DNA of 64,000 nt from Sternotherus odoratus (lineage: Eukaryota; Chordata; Testudines; Kinosternidae): positions 16,219,603 to 16,283,602 of the forward strand of contig JAVMKO010000001.1 in assembly GCA_032164245.1 (NCBI GenBank), read 5' to 3'. Numbering within the stretch: position 1 is the first letter of the stretch; each line of letters begins with the position of its first letter. The notes beneath the pieces were generated by a model, which searched no databases, was not told the origin of the DNA, and saw nothing but the letters and a program-made list of their open reading frames with translations. This document shows, one piece after another, positions 22,672 to 32,976 of the stretch. The translations under genes were made by a program, and so were the position numbers.

Positions 22672-23243
22672 CAACTAAAATGATTAAGGGTTTGGAACGG
22701 GTGCCATATGAGGAGATATTAAAGAGGCTAGGACTTTTTATCTTGGAAAAGAGGAGACTAAGGGGGGATATGATAGAGGTATATAAAATTATGAGTGGTG
22801 TGGAGAAAGTGAATAAGAAAAAGTTATTTACTTGTTCCCATAATAGAAGAACTAGAGGCCAGAAAATGAAATCAGTGGGCAGCAGGTTTAAAACAAATAA
22901 AAGGAAGTTCTTCACACAGCGCACAGTCAACCTGTGGAACTCCTTGCCTGAGGAGGCTGTGAAGGCTAGGACTATAGCAGGGTTTAAAAGAGAACTGGAT
23001 AAATTCATGGAGGTTAAGTCCATTAACGGCTATTAGCCAGGATGGGTAAGAAATGGTGTCCCTAGCCTCTGTTTTTAAGAGGGGGGTGATGGATGGCAGG
23101 AGAGAGATCACTGGATCATTACCAGTGTTAGGTTCACTCACTCCGGGACACCTGGCATTGGCCACTGTCGGTAGACAGCTTACTGGGCTAGATAGACCTT
23201 TGGTCTGACCCAGTATAGCCTTTCTTATGGTCTTATGTTCTTA
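22672..23243 (+). mobile_element. CR1 LINE, well-preserved 3' end
   Basis: This is a 5'-truncated CR1 of a different subfamily from 1130-2088. It keeps an open ORF2 C-terminus (22680-23036), then a ~200-bp 3' untranslated region ending 'gggctagatagacctttgg', 'tctgacccagtatagcc' and 'cttatggtcttatgttctt', the usual tail of this subfamily. The clean frame and close match to the family sequence I remember suggest it is one of the younger insertions here. I see no target-site duplication. Confidence 0.92.
22680..23036 (+). pseudogene. CR1 ORF2 C-terminal fragment (118 codons, open)
   Basis: This is the end of the CR1 ORF2 protein after the reverse-transcriptase domain. It includes 'PYEEILKRLGLFILEKRRLRGDMIEVYKIMSGV', 'RRTRGQKMKSVGSRFKTNKRKFFTQRTVNLWNSLPEEAV' and 'FKRELDKFM', ending at TAG (23034-23036). 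The 'R..FF..R.VN.WN.LP..VV' motif is diagnostic for CR1. No stop or frameshift occurs within it, but endonuclease and polymerase domains are absent, so no enzyme can be made. The open frame extends upstream to 22614 through non-CR1 DNA by chance. Confidence 0.88.
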
Positions 23244-24828
23244 CCCCATAACAAGTGACAATGTGGTGTGATGTTGGTTCTGGAGAAGCCCAAAGAGTCT
23301 TTCCTGCTGCTCTGGGTCTGGGAGTACACGATGACAGGACTATATCCAGTGCTGCATACACTCCTTCACACCCTAGCATAACTACTGTGGAGTATGTTCT
23401 GATGTTCCTTGGTGAAGTTGACTTTTCTGAGCCGGAGACCAGATAGTGGCAGGATCTACTGGGGAAGAGAAATAAATATTTAGCTCTGTGGCGTTAGCCA
23501 CACCTCTAATACACTGTGTGGGTCCTTTTCATTTTTATGTAAAAATGAAGTTACGAGGTTGCTCGATAAACTATATTTGCATCTGCACATCCCCAGCTAT
23601 TTGTAAGTGGGAAAGAAACACCTGTAAAAGTTAGATAATTACGTTCCCAAAACTTGGCCAGGTATAAGGTTGTGGGTGGTGACTTACCCATGAGCTTAAT
23701 TTATTTGAGAAGGGGGTCTCCTAGATGTCTTATTGAGCCCAGTCCTGGTTACTACCACTGACACCTGGCAAAAGGGCTATACACGAATTAAAAAACAATT
23801 ACAAAATTCCAACACTTATTTCCTTCTCAACCTAAAAATGTATCTAGACAAAATGCTGCCTCTCTTTACACACTGCAAACTTCTGCTGAAGTCAGTGACC
23901 ATTTTGCCCCCATAACCTGTGGCAGAATTTGGCTTTCTGACACAAATGTGAAGGTGGATCAATAGGGGTTACTTGAGCATGGCAAAATCCAAAGAGTTGC
24001 AGAAAGTGGTGAATACCACTAACTGAATCAACACATTTGGAAAGCTCGACCGAAAGCTGCACATTGTTCCAAACTGTACTGATTTCATTAGCGGTTTACC
24101 TCATCTGCTTTTTCCTTGTTTTTAAAGGTTACAATTAGAAACAGGGCTTACTTATTTTGCTACTGCTTATATCCCGTGAAATAGAGACAAGGCTGCTTTA
24201 TTATTATTCTTATTATAAGGAGTTTTCTCTCAGTCCACATGGTGTGAATTATTAACATGCTTAAAATATTTTTCTAGAAGGCTTATTGAGGTAGAATATT
24301 AGGTCCAATACACCACTTAAACCCACTATTAAGGGCTTAAGAAGTATATAGGGCCTGGCGCAGCCTCTCTGCATGGAGGAAAATTCCAGCTTCGATCCTG
24401 GTGTTCTGTGCATTAATTACACTTCATATGATGAATCAGCGATGGATTTGAGCTAGTTAGAGATCTGCCAGGAGATTACATTTCTTTTGGATTTCCAATG
24501 AGGAGGAAGGACAAAGAGCCAAAATTTCAGAGTATTTGGATCTGGGGTCTTTCGATCCTTTCATTTGCCAAGTTTGCATCTAGGCCCACATTCCTGGACT
24601 TTCCAGAACCCAGGTTTGGTTCAAGCCCCAGTGTGTGATATACTTCTGTGTGACCAAGTGTAATGGGTCAAAATAACAAGACATAAACATCAAAATTCAA
24701 ACAGATCCAATGATTCAGAGAGCGGGGAAGAGGGGAGAGGAAGGTAGTTGTGAAACTTCTTAACCCAGCAGATACCAAGCATCTCTCCAAAATCAGACTT
24801 TGTAGAGCCTTTTCCTGGACATAATAAA
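23244..24828. other. Non-coding stretch, no feature recognised
   Basis: Short unrecognised frames only. I found no transposon termini or palindromes I could support. Confidence 0.5.
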
Positions 24829-24925
24829 CACTTTGTACATACACCACTATACAGAAACTATGTCCATTACTTCAAGTGGTGTATGTACTACATCACTTTG
24901 TACATACACCACTATACAGAAACTA
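24829..24925 (+). repeat. Tandem duplication, period 65, with internal hairpin
   Basis: CACTTTGTACATACACCACT starts at 24829 and again at 24894. The two copies agree over 32 bases before the second is interrupted by the DNA element at 24926. Beyond the insertion the copy continues with 'tatgtccat', as in the first copy (24859-24867), giving a 39-base repeat overall. Between the copies, 'agtggtgtatgtac' (from about 24875) is the reverse complement of 'gtacatacaccact', so a 14-bp stem is possible. Confidence 0.9.
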
Positions 24926-25390
24926 CCGTATTTTTCGCCCTATAAGACGCACTTTTTCTTCCCCAAAACGGGGGGAAAAAGTTGGTGCGTCTTATAGAGC
25001 AAATGCAAAAAAAAAAAAAAAAAAAAAAAGCGCCTCGCTCACCCGTCCCCGCCGCGCGGGCGGGCTGCCGAGGTTCCCCCCTCCCCGCCGCGGGCGGGCT
25101 GCCGAGGTTCCCCCCTCCCCGCCGGACAAAAAAAAAAAAAAAAAAAAAAAGCGCCTCGCTCTCCCGTCCCCGCCGCGCGGGCGGGCTGCCGGGAGCGTCC
25201 CGGTTCCCCCCTCCCCGCCGCGGGCGCGCTCCCGGCAGCCCGCCCGCGGCGGGGAGGGGGGAACCTCGGCAGCCCGCCCGCGCGGCGGGGACGGGAGAGC
25301 GAGGCGCTTTTTTTTTTTTTCTGGATTTTTTTATTAAAAAATGAGGGGGCGTCTTATAGGACGGAGCGTCCTATAAGACGAAAAATACGG
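24926..25390. mobile_element. TA-flanked MITE with GC-rich, poly(A)-punctuated interior
   Basis: The ends are CCGTATTTTTCGCCCTATAAG and, inverted, CCGTATTTTTCGTCTTATAGG, with TA on both sides (24924-24925 and 25391-25392). The empty site is preserved in the adjacent tandem copy ('aaactatgtccat'), confirming a TA duplication and a 465-bp insertion. The interior holds two runs of about 20 A, a T run and blocks of 'gcgcctcgct', 'cgtccccgccgcgcggg' and 'gttcccccctccccgccg' that form a long inverted repeat between about 25151 and 25310. There is no transposase. Superfamily Tc1/mariner is inferred from the TA target. Confidence 0.88.
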
Positions 25391-25392
25391 TA

Positions 25393-26307
25393 TGTCCATG
25401 CTTCAAATTTACCTTACGTCATCAGCTGTTTCTGTGTCTAATTAAAAATAATAAGGCTATATTAAGTAAGGTAGCCCTTAGAGTGCAGAGGGCTTGGAAC
25501 TCTTGAAGATGACAATTTCTTCAGAATGCAAGTAAAATAGAGCAAATACCTGAACCATTAGTAAAGGCAGGAGCACAGTGTTTTTTTCTCTCCTTCTTCC
25601 TCTCGGATTTGGGGTAATACTACCTGGGTCACTGCCATGTTGGTGCACATTATAAGTTGCCTTAAAAAACTAGAGACGGTTAAAAAAAATAATACATTTC
25701 TTTCAAAAGTGCCTCCCAATGCACACACCACTTCTAAAAATTGAAATGTGAGGAAGAGATTAAAATTCAAAAAATGTCAACTAGCTATCTAATCCTCTGA
25801 AAAACTGGGAAGAAAATTATGTTAAAATATCATCAAAATGTTTCTTTAATTTCAAAATTCAGAAAATGTATACCAGTTCCACACAAATATATAAACAACA
25901 GGTGCATTGTGAATACAATTCACGCCTTGATTCTTTATATAGTGTTCTGTAATTCTCATGGATTTAAAAAGCAATCACATAAAATATTCAGCCTGAACAC
26001 ACATTTTGAACATGTGGGACCCTTTTTATCCTTTTCCAAATCTTTATTAGGCCAATTTTTGATTATGATATTGCAAAATAAATAGTTACATATGGTTTCA
26101 ATTGTGTGTGTGGTTTTAGCAATAAAATGTTCTAGCATTGGCAAGCTGACATTTTGTAGGCATTGGTGGTTTTTACTTATTTAAACAATATATATTCAAA
26201 TGATGTCATTATAAACAATCCTAAATCAGCTATCATTATGTGTACTGGGTATGGGTATTGGTATGGGTATTGTATTGACCCAAAGAGCTTACAAATTATG
26301 TGAAAGA
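25393..26307. other. AT-rich non-coding stretch
   Basis: No gene or repeat boundary recognised. The 88-codon frame at 25819-26085 is a low-complexity AT-rich frame without motifs. At about 26247-26275 a short direct repetition 'gggtattggtatgggtattg' is visible. Confidence 0.45.
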
Positions 26308-26430
26308 GGCCTAAAGAAGAGTCTGTGTAAGCTTGAAAACTTGTCTCTCTCACCAACAGAAGTGAGATATTACCTCACACACGCTGTCTCTCTAATATCC
26401 TGGAACCAACAAGGCTGCAACAACACTGCA
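26308..26430 (+). mobile_element. Penelope-like element fragment (terminal-repeat region), probable
   Basis: The sequence runs through 'aagaagagtctgtgtaagc', 'cttgtctctctcaccaaca', 'gagatattacctcac', 'tctctaatatcctgg' and 'accaacaaggctgcaacaac'. This is the turtle repeat whose intact form has a hammerhead-like order of CTGAAGA, a short stem and GAAA. The copy here keeps GAAA (26335-26338) but has CTAAAGA (26311-26317). The closing 'accaaca.ggctgcaac' resembles 'agactaacttggctacc' at the end of the element at 61134. The class is inferred from the hammerhead-like motif and the shared end. No flanking duplication found. Confidence 0.5.
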
Positions 26431-28394
26431 CATTATCATTTAACTATAATACAAGAGCCATCAGGTGGATAATAACAGAAGGATGGAAGAACACAAGAAA
26501 ACAATGAGAAAATACTGGTCACCATGATAAGCTTTGATCTCAGTACACTAGCTGTCTCACCATTATCAAGCTTCTGAACTTACTGATCAACAGAAACTGT
26601 TTCTCTTTTTTTTTAATAGCCATTTCACCATGATAGTGCCTCATACAGCTATTAGCTTGATACAGCATAATGGTTCAGAAGTTGTTTCAATCACAAGATC
26701 GATTTAATAACTGTTAGTACCAACAGACTAAACTGATCCTTAGTGTAACTTCATTGACTTTTATAATGTTGTACCATCGACAAACTCAGCCCATGATCTT
26801 AATTTTAAAGACACAGTTGTAAGGATTTGCTTAAAGATGCTAACATTACATCCAACTCTTGAAAATCTGTATTTTATAAAACAGATGAATGGAAAACCAC
26901 AATCAGGAAGGGAAGGATTATCTCTGAGATTGGCTATTTTAAAATCTAATTCTCAAAAGTGCTTGCTTATTATAATTTCAGGCAGGCTATGAATGCCCTT
27001 CCTCTTTCATGCCAAAGGCTGGAGTCTGAATTCATGCTGGTATAAGTCAGAAGTAACCACAATGTAAACCTGGGTAAGCAAATGGAAATACGATTCCAAT
27101 GTTCTGTCTCCATCACTAGTGAAGGGTAGCAATGATGAGAATGATGATTCAATGATAATGAATTATTAGTTGCCAGTCCTGTCCATCTATATTTTGGGCA
27201 AAACCTCACTAGAAATATATAGCAGTGAATGGTATGGACACAACTGTGGGAAAACTCCTTAAGATAGTATAGCTAGTCACAGGAACATCATTGCATAGGA
27301 CAGTGTTCGGGTGGCATAGACCTTCTACACAATCCCCTCCATCTCTCTGGCAGAACAGATGTACGTGACCAGGGTAAAAGGGGTGTGGACCAAGACATCC
27401 CTGCACCTCAGCTTGTTGTAACAGGTCCCTGGGAAAGGCCAGACCTAGTCCTGAGGAACCATGTGGGTGGCTTACCACCACCTTTGCACATCCTCCATTA
27501 GAGCTGTACAAGCATTCCTGGATGAGAGCCAAGGATTAGCATGTTTTAACAGAGGAGATTTTGCATTTAATGGTTTTAACTAGGTGATAAGAGACTCACA
27601 TAATCCAAAAAGAATTTATACAATTATTTCTGAAGCTCATGATATCCAAAATCATCATGTATATTTTCCCCTATTGTACTGAGCTGTAAGTATTACTCCA
27701 CAGGCCTCTGACAAGCATATCAGGTCCTTGCTGTGTACAATCCATTCCACAGGGTGTCTTTATGAATGTAAGCCATATCTAAGTAATACTTGAAATCTTT
27801 CCAGGAGCTGTGATTATCTAATAATTTATGCAAAAACCTTTACAGAATATCCATACCAGCTTTGTATATGCTTTCTATATCTTTTACCAAGTGTGAATGG
27901 TTGGAAACAGTTGCTAGTTAAAGACAAAGAGTAATTTCAGCCCTATTAAGCATGCAAGATACTCCAAGGAAGAAAGCCAACAGGTATCTAGATAAGTACA
28001 AAAATATATGCCATAAATTGAAAAAAGAATAGCAAAATATAGCCTTTGTCTTTATAGTGAAGAAAATGACTATATTTGTAGCAATCAGTTAGATGAGACA
28101 ACCTTTATAACCAGTCGTTTTCAGAGGAGCTGTAGGCACTGTAAATCAAAAAGCCAAGTGAGTGCTCCTATTCTGGATTCTGTCGTGTCTGGTGAAAAGA
28201 TGGATTTGCTGTGTCAAGCCCATCTTTCATGATGCCAAATGTGAGCAACAATTAAATGCTTTCCTCACAACCCAACAAAGATTTTCTTGGCAAGAAAACA
28301 ACAATGAAATAAAATGTGACGTGCAGAAAAGAGGCCGTGCAACGGGTTTTGCAATTATCTAAGAGTAAACATTTACCCATCAAAAGGAAAAATG
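26431..28394. other. Non-coding stretch, no gene identified
   Basis: The 107-codon minus-strand frame at 27209-27532 shows no conserved domain. No transposon ends are supported. It is unclassified AT-rich DNA. Confidence 0.45.
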
Positions 28395-28500
28395 ATCTTG
28401 TGATTAAAGCACTGGAGTGGGACTCCAGAGACCTGGGTTAAATTCCTAGTTCTGCCACAGACTTTATGTCTGATTTCATTTAAAATTTCCAGAAGTTCTT
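28395..28500 (+). mobile_element. MIR-like SINE, tRNA-derived 5' half
   Basis: The plus strand shows 'gtgattaaagcactggagt', 'gggactccagagacctggg' and 'ttaaattcctagttctgcc', then 'acagactttatgtctgatt'. This is the tRNA-related head of MIR ('agtggttaagagcacggactctggagcc...gggttcgaatcc'). The B box is degraded ('ttaaattcc'). The rest of the SINE is lost or unrecognisable. Confidence 0.8.
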
Positions 28501-28529
28501 AAGGGCTAGATTCACAAAGAAACGTAGGG

Positions 28530-28806
28530 CTTGTGTGCACATGAAATGCTACAGTGGTGCACCAGCCGCACCACTGTAAAACTTGAGGGTGGACACAACC
28601 TGTGCCAACAGGAAGGGTTCCTCCTTCAATGCAGGTAATTCATCTCCTTGAGAGGTGGTAGCTAGGTTAACAGGAAAATTCCTCCATTGATCTAGCACTG
28701 TCTACACCAGGGACTAGGCTGGCTTTCCTGCCTTGCTCAGGGATGTGGGTTTTTCACACCTTGGAGTGACATGGCTAGACTGGCCTGTTTAGTGTAGACC
28801 TGGACT
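28530..28806. mobile_element. Palindromic 'tgtctacac' interspersed repeat
   Basis: It begins 'gggcttgtgtgcacatg' and ends 'agtgtagacctggactta', with internal blocks ('tacagtggtgcaccagc', 'gagaggtggtagctagg', 'ttgatctagcactgtctac', 'gggtttttcacacc'). These correspond in order to a foldback repeat common in turtles and crocodilians. It is probably a non-autonomous DNA transposon. Ends are decayed and I could not find a convincing target-site duplication. Confidence 0.55.
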
Positions 28807-29420
28807 TAGGTGCCTAACTATTTCTTAAGCAACACCACTGCTCAGCTGCTGCCTAGCCCTGTAGTTTAGGCACAAAGCAGCCTAAATCCAGATGCTGCTT
28901 GACAGCAAATGAGTTGTTCAGATCCTTTACTCATGCCTAAGCCACGGTGGGATTCTCAAATGAAGAGATCCCTGACCTCCCTCTCTTGTGGGGTCTAATC
29001 CAGCTGATGTGTTCTGAGCATGCCTACTGGTTCAGCCCCACCCCTGCACACAAAAGGCAGCTGCAGTGAGAAGACTGAAAATGTTGGGGACTGGCTGGTG
29101 TGTATGTGTTCCCCAGTCAACGTAATGGCTGAATGGTTAGGACACTCACTGGGAGGTGGGAGACCCAAATTCAAATCTCCGCTCTCCCTGATGTGGAGCA
29201 GTGATTTGAAAACAAACCTCTTAGGGCACTACCCTAACCACTAGGCTACTGGGTATTCTAGAAGGTTACCTCTCCATGTCTCCTGTTGGAGAGGTTCCAC
29301 TTAGCACAACTAATTAAACAAACATTTATGGAGCTGGGACAGGAACCTGATTCTCTCACAGCCCAGCTGACTGCCCTAACCACTGGCCTATAGAGTTCAT
29401 TCCTCACTGCCTCGGGCCCA
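28807..29420 (+). mobile_element. Composite repeat with tRNA-like segments
   Basis: The segment 'ggctgaatggttaggacactc' (from about 29128) through 'gtgggagacccaaattcaaat' is tRNA-like, with a B-box-type 'attcaaatc'. It is followed by inverted counterparts 'gcactaccctaaccactaggc' (29226) and 'actgccctaaccactggcc' (29370). The part before 29115 is rich in 'taggtgccta' and 'aggcacaaagcagccta'. The same composite family reappears at 32346-33070. In turtles I know this as a long multi-part interspersed repeat; its transposition mechanism is unclear to me. Confidence 0.55.
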
Positions 29421-30879
29421 ACTAATATTTAATTATACAGTGTGGAACAGCTCTATCAGAAGAGATTATGCAGGACCCATTCCAGAATATCCAATTACCT
29501 GATGAATAGAACATGTCATGATAGTTGGGTCAACAAATTTACCCTAATTGTGAGCTTAGCCATAAGAAGTACCTGAAAGTTCATAAGATGATGCAATAAC
29601 TTACAAAGATAAATATTAATGAGAAAAGGTGCAAAAGTGAGACAGAAAGACTGAAATAGTCCAAATAAAAAGAGCTACTAATATAACCCAGAGACTTTGT
29701 TAAGATCATGCATGGTAAACAAGAAAAGTATGAAACCAGAAATCAGTGAACCAAAATTGGCATGTTGCAAAGTAGGCTTAATTGGTGGCCAAAATAATAA
29801 GGGGATGGGGATATTCTGCCCACCACTCCCGTTGTCCTTCCTTAATAAGAGAGATTTTGGGAGAGAAACTGGCTACTGGAGAGAACTTCACCATCATGGC
29901 TGCCACCTCCACTGCTTCCTGAGACCAAGTCCTTCTTCATTCCTATCCTGAAAGATATCCTGACTAGATCAGGCCAGGGAGATGGAGCCAGATGACATCA
30001 TCACCTCCACTAGCTCCAGCTGAATCCCAGCCACCACTGGATGCAAGACATTGTCTCTCATCCCATCACATCCCATGTGTGCTTTTTCCTTTCCTATTTT
30101 ATTTCTTCTTTTTTGCTTTTGTCCAACAACAGTCTGGTTTAGCCGGCCATGACTGCATACTTTGCAAAACTGCTGTAAATCTGGGATCAGAAAGAGCACC
30201 TAAAAGCAATGCCAGAAATAGCTCCACCCTCTTTTAAGTTTGCCAGATCTTGGAGTGGCTGATAAAACCCTTTGTCATGCTTGTGTTTCTCCAGCAGTGA
30301 GGCACTATGGGAAGACCTCACCAGAGTCAGCAATGGCATTTTCTATCTTTCCTATTCTTTTCTTTCCTCTTTTTGGTATTTATCTTGCTTTATCTTCTTA
30401 GGAAATGGGATCAGACTTTAAAACACCAATAGCAGCTACAGTGCATCTCAGCTAACTTCTTCTCTTTTCACCAAAAGAACAGTTATTGTCATCTGTAATG
30501 CCAGTTAAGAGACTGTCAAACAATGAGGGATTTTCTTCTAAAAACTCTCTCCAGCTAAAGGGAAAGGGGTCAAGAAATGTTATTTAAACAAAAACCTTAC
30601 TGAATATGTTACATATGTTACATTACCTGTGTTTCCTTCTTTTTCTGTATCTTCAATAAAACATTTTAAAATGGTTTAAATGGTGCATTTGCCATGGAAC
30701 AAAGCAAGTTAGGGTCTCTGAATTCCAAACCATGAACCTTATTTAAAAATTGGATAATAACTGGGTTATGTTAACTGCTTTAAACTCTTTGGACCCATAT
30801 ATTGCATCTAAAGTCATACAATAGGCACTCACCTAGGATAGGGGAAGACCTGAGCTGAAGTCCCTGCTACAAATCATAT
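29421..30879. other. Non-coding stretch
   Basis: No coding or transposon feature is supported, except that about 30820-30890 ('actcacctaggatagggga', 'agacctgagctgaagtccc') looks like a degraded copy of the tRNA-like segment at 29128. The 81-84 codon frames here have no motif. Confidence 0.4.
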
Positions 30880-30945
30880 TCACAGAGCCCAAGGCCAAGA
30901 AGAAACACTGTGATCATCTAGTCTGACCTGCTGTATAACAGATGT
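30880..30945 (-). mobile_element. CR1 3' terminal fragment
   Basis: The plus strand reads 'ccaaggccaagaagaaac', 'actgtgatcatctagtctg' and 'acctgctgtataacagatg', the reverse of a CR1 3' end. It lies head-to-head with the CR1 that starts near 30958. Confidence 0.7.
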
Positions 30946-30957
30946 CATTGGGAGAGT

Positions 30958-32342
30958 AATGATTTATTAATGATCTGGAGGATGGCATGGATTGCACCCT
31001 TAGCAAGTTTGCAGATGACACTAAACTGGGAGGAGTGGTAGATGAGCTGGAGGATACAGAGGAACCTTAACAAATTAGAGGATTGGGCCAAAAGAAAATT
31101 GATGCAGTTCAACATAGTCCTGCACTTAGGATGGAAGAATCCCATGCACTGCTACAGATTAGGGACTGAATGGCTATGCAGCAGTTCTGCAGAAAAGGAC
31201 CTAGAGGTTACATTGGATGAGAAGCTGGACATGAGTCAACAGTGTGCCCTTGTTGCCAGGGCTGGTGCAAGGATATTTCGTGCCCTAGGCAAAACGTCCA
31301 CCTTGTTCCTCCCCTCCCTGGGGAGCCCTACAGCAGCGCCCCACCCTCCCCCACCTCTGCCCAGGGAACCCTGTGTGCAGCAGCTCCTCAACACGCCCCC
31401 CCTGCCCCCAGAAATATCAGTTTCAGCCTGGAGTGGCTTCGCCAGCGCTGGGAGAAAGTTCAGCCTGGAGCCCTCAGAAACTGACATTGCCGGCGGGGGT
31501 GCCAGTGGTTGGGCAGAGCTCTGCCTGCAACTCTCAGACTCCCTCTCCCAGTGCAGGCAAAGCCACGCCACTCTTGAGCGGCACAACTCTGCCTGCACTG
31601 GGAGAGGGAGTCTGGGGGCCACAGGTGTCAGTGCGCTGTGGGCAGCCCAGCCCAGGAACACTTAAAAAAATTGGGGGGCACTGCTTTTTGGCACCCCAAA
31701 ATCTTGGCGCCCAAGACAACCGCCTAGTTTGTCTAATGGGTTTCACCAGCCCTGCTTGTTGCCAAGGCGGCTAACAGCATTTTGGGTTGTATAAGTAGGG
31801 ACATTGCCAACAGATTGAGGGACGTGATCGTTCTCTATTCGACATTGGTGAGGCCTCATCTGGAGTACTGTGTCCAGTTTGGGGACCCACACTACAAGAA
31901 GGAAGTGGAAAAATTGGAAAGAATCCAGAAGAGGCCAACAAAAATTATTAGGGGGATGGGGAACATGAGGAGAGGCTGAGGGACTTGGGATTATTTAGTC
32001 TGCAGAAGAGAAGAATGAGGGGGGGATTTGATAGCAGCCTTCAACTACCTGAAAGGGGATTCCAAAGAGGATGGAGCTAGACTGTTCACAGCGGTAGCAG
32101 ATGACAGAAAAAGGAGTAATGGTCTCAAGCAGTGGGGGAGGTTTAGGTTGGATATTAGGAAAAACGTTTTCACTAGAAGGGCAGTGAAACATTGGAATGG
32201 GTTTCCGAGGGAGGTGGTGGAATCTCCTTCCTTAGAGGTTTTTAAAGCCAGGCTTGACAAAACCCTGGTTGAGATGATTTAGTTGGGAATTGGTCCTGCT
32301 TTGAGCTGGGGATTGGTCCTTTCAAACCCTGATATACTAGGA
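30958..32342 (+). mobile_element. CR1 LINE 3' half, split by a hAT element
   Basis: A 5'-truncated CR1 starting in the polymerase domain: '[29 protein letters not shown]' has an intact F-A-D-D catalytic block at 31008-31019. After the hAT insertion (31257-31754) it resumes with 'ILGCISRDIANRLRDVIVLYSTLVRPHLEYCVQFG', then 'FTRRAVKHWNGFPREVVESPSLEVFKARLDKTL' and the tail 'gatgatttagttgggaatt', 'ggtcctgctttgagctggg'. Small deletions (for example around 31055 and 31112) break the frame, and the tail lacks the usual 'ttggactagatgacctcc' block. It matches the younger turtle CR1 group rather well, so it is a moderately young insertion. Confidence 0.92.
31257..31754. mobile_element. Non-autonomous hAT element (498 bp) with perfect 8-bp TSD
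   Basis: The ends are CAGGGCTGGTGCAAGG and, inverted, CAGGGCTGGTGAAACC. An identical 8-bp direct repeat CTTGTTGC flanks it (31249-31256 and 31755-31762). Removing element and repeat rejoins CR1 exactly ('gcccttgttgccaaggcgg'). The body starts 'gatatttcgtgccctaggc' and ends 'ttggcgcccaagacaacc'. It contains a GC-rich centre with a 23-bp perfect inverted repeat (31537-31559 / 31590-31612). No transposase. The 207-codon frame at 31042-31665 is a chance fusion of CR1 and this element. Confidence 0.93.
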
Positions 32343-32413
32343 TTCAATTATTCTAGGGGCAGAGCAGGGATTTGAAAAGTAGAGCTCCTATATCCCCAAT
32401 GAGTGCCCTAACC

Positions 32414-32533
32414 TTGAGTGACCAGAGAGCAAATGTGAAGTCGGGACAGGTTGCAGGGTAATAGGAGCCTATATAAGAAAAAGACTCAAAAATCAGGACT
32501 GTCCCTATAAAATCAGGTCATCTAGTCACCCTA
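32414..32533. mobile_element. hAT MITE, 120 bp (sister of 40018-40131)
   Basis: It starts TTGAGTGACCAGAGAGC and ends 'tctagtcaccctA', and matches the element at 40018 along its length ('gcctatataagaaaaagac', 'ccctataaaatca'). It is flanked by CCTAACC (32407-32413 and 32534-32540), a 7-base match of an expected 8-bp hAT duplication. It sits inside the composite repeat, restoring 'gccctaaccacttagc' when removed. Confidence 0.85.
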
Positions 32534-32976
32534 CCTAACCACTTAGCTATTTGCTATAATGGGCTGGGAAATCTTTCTGCCTTTCTTCATGAGAAAGGTG
32601 CCTTAAACCAGGTCAGCCCTCATTCCAGGAGATGCTTCATGTCTGAGAATCTAAAGTGGAGATAGGCTTCTCCCTCCATCCTGGTAGTCAGGCACCTAAA
32701 GATCAGACCAATGGGATTTAGGCTCCTAAATCTCTTGGCGGATTTGGGCCCTTCCATCGGTATTTTACTTCTGGCTAGTTTGGGCAGCTCCCTGCTCAGC
32801 TTGATGGGTTCTGAGAATCCCATGCTGAGGAGCCCAATTCTCCCTATGCATTGTATGGGGAGCTTGATCACCTAACTCCATTAATTCCAGTTGGTGGCAG
32901 GGCACCTAGGAGGTAGGCATTGTAATGTTCAGCATTTATGTGCCTAAGACTCTCTGTGAATCTATTCCTAAATCTT

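Noticed and set aside
24876..25344. 120-153 codon lysine/arginine/proline-rich frames
   Set aside because: They run through A tracts and the GC hairpin of a MITE. Not coding.
31042..31665. 207-codon plus-strand frame
   Set aside because: Chance fusion of CR1 coding remnants with the inserted hAT element. The junction coincides with the transposon end at 31257.
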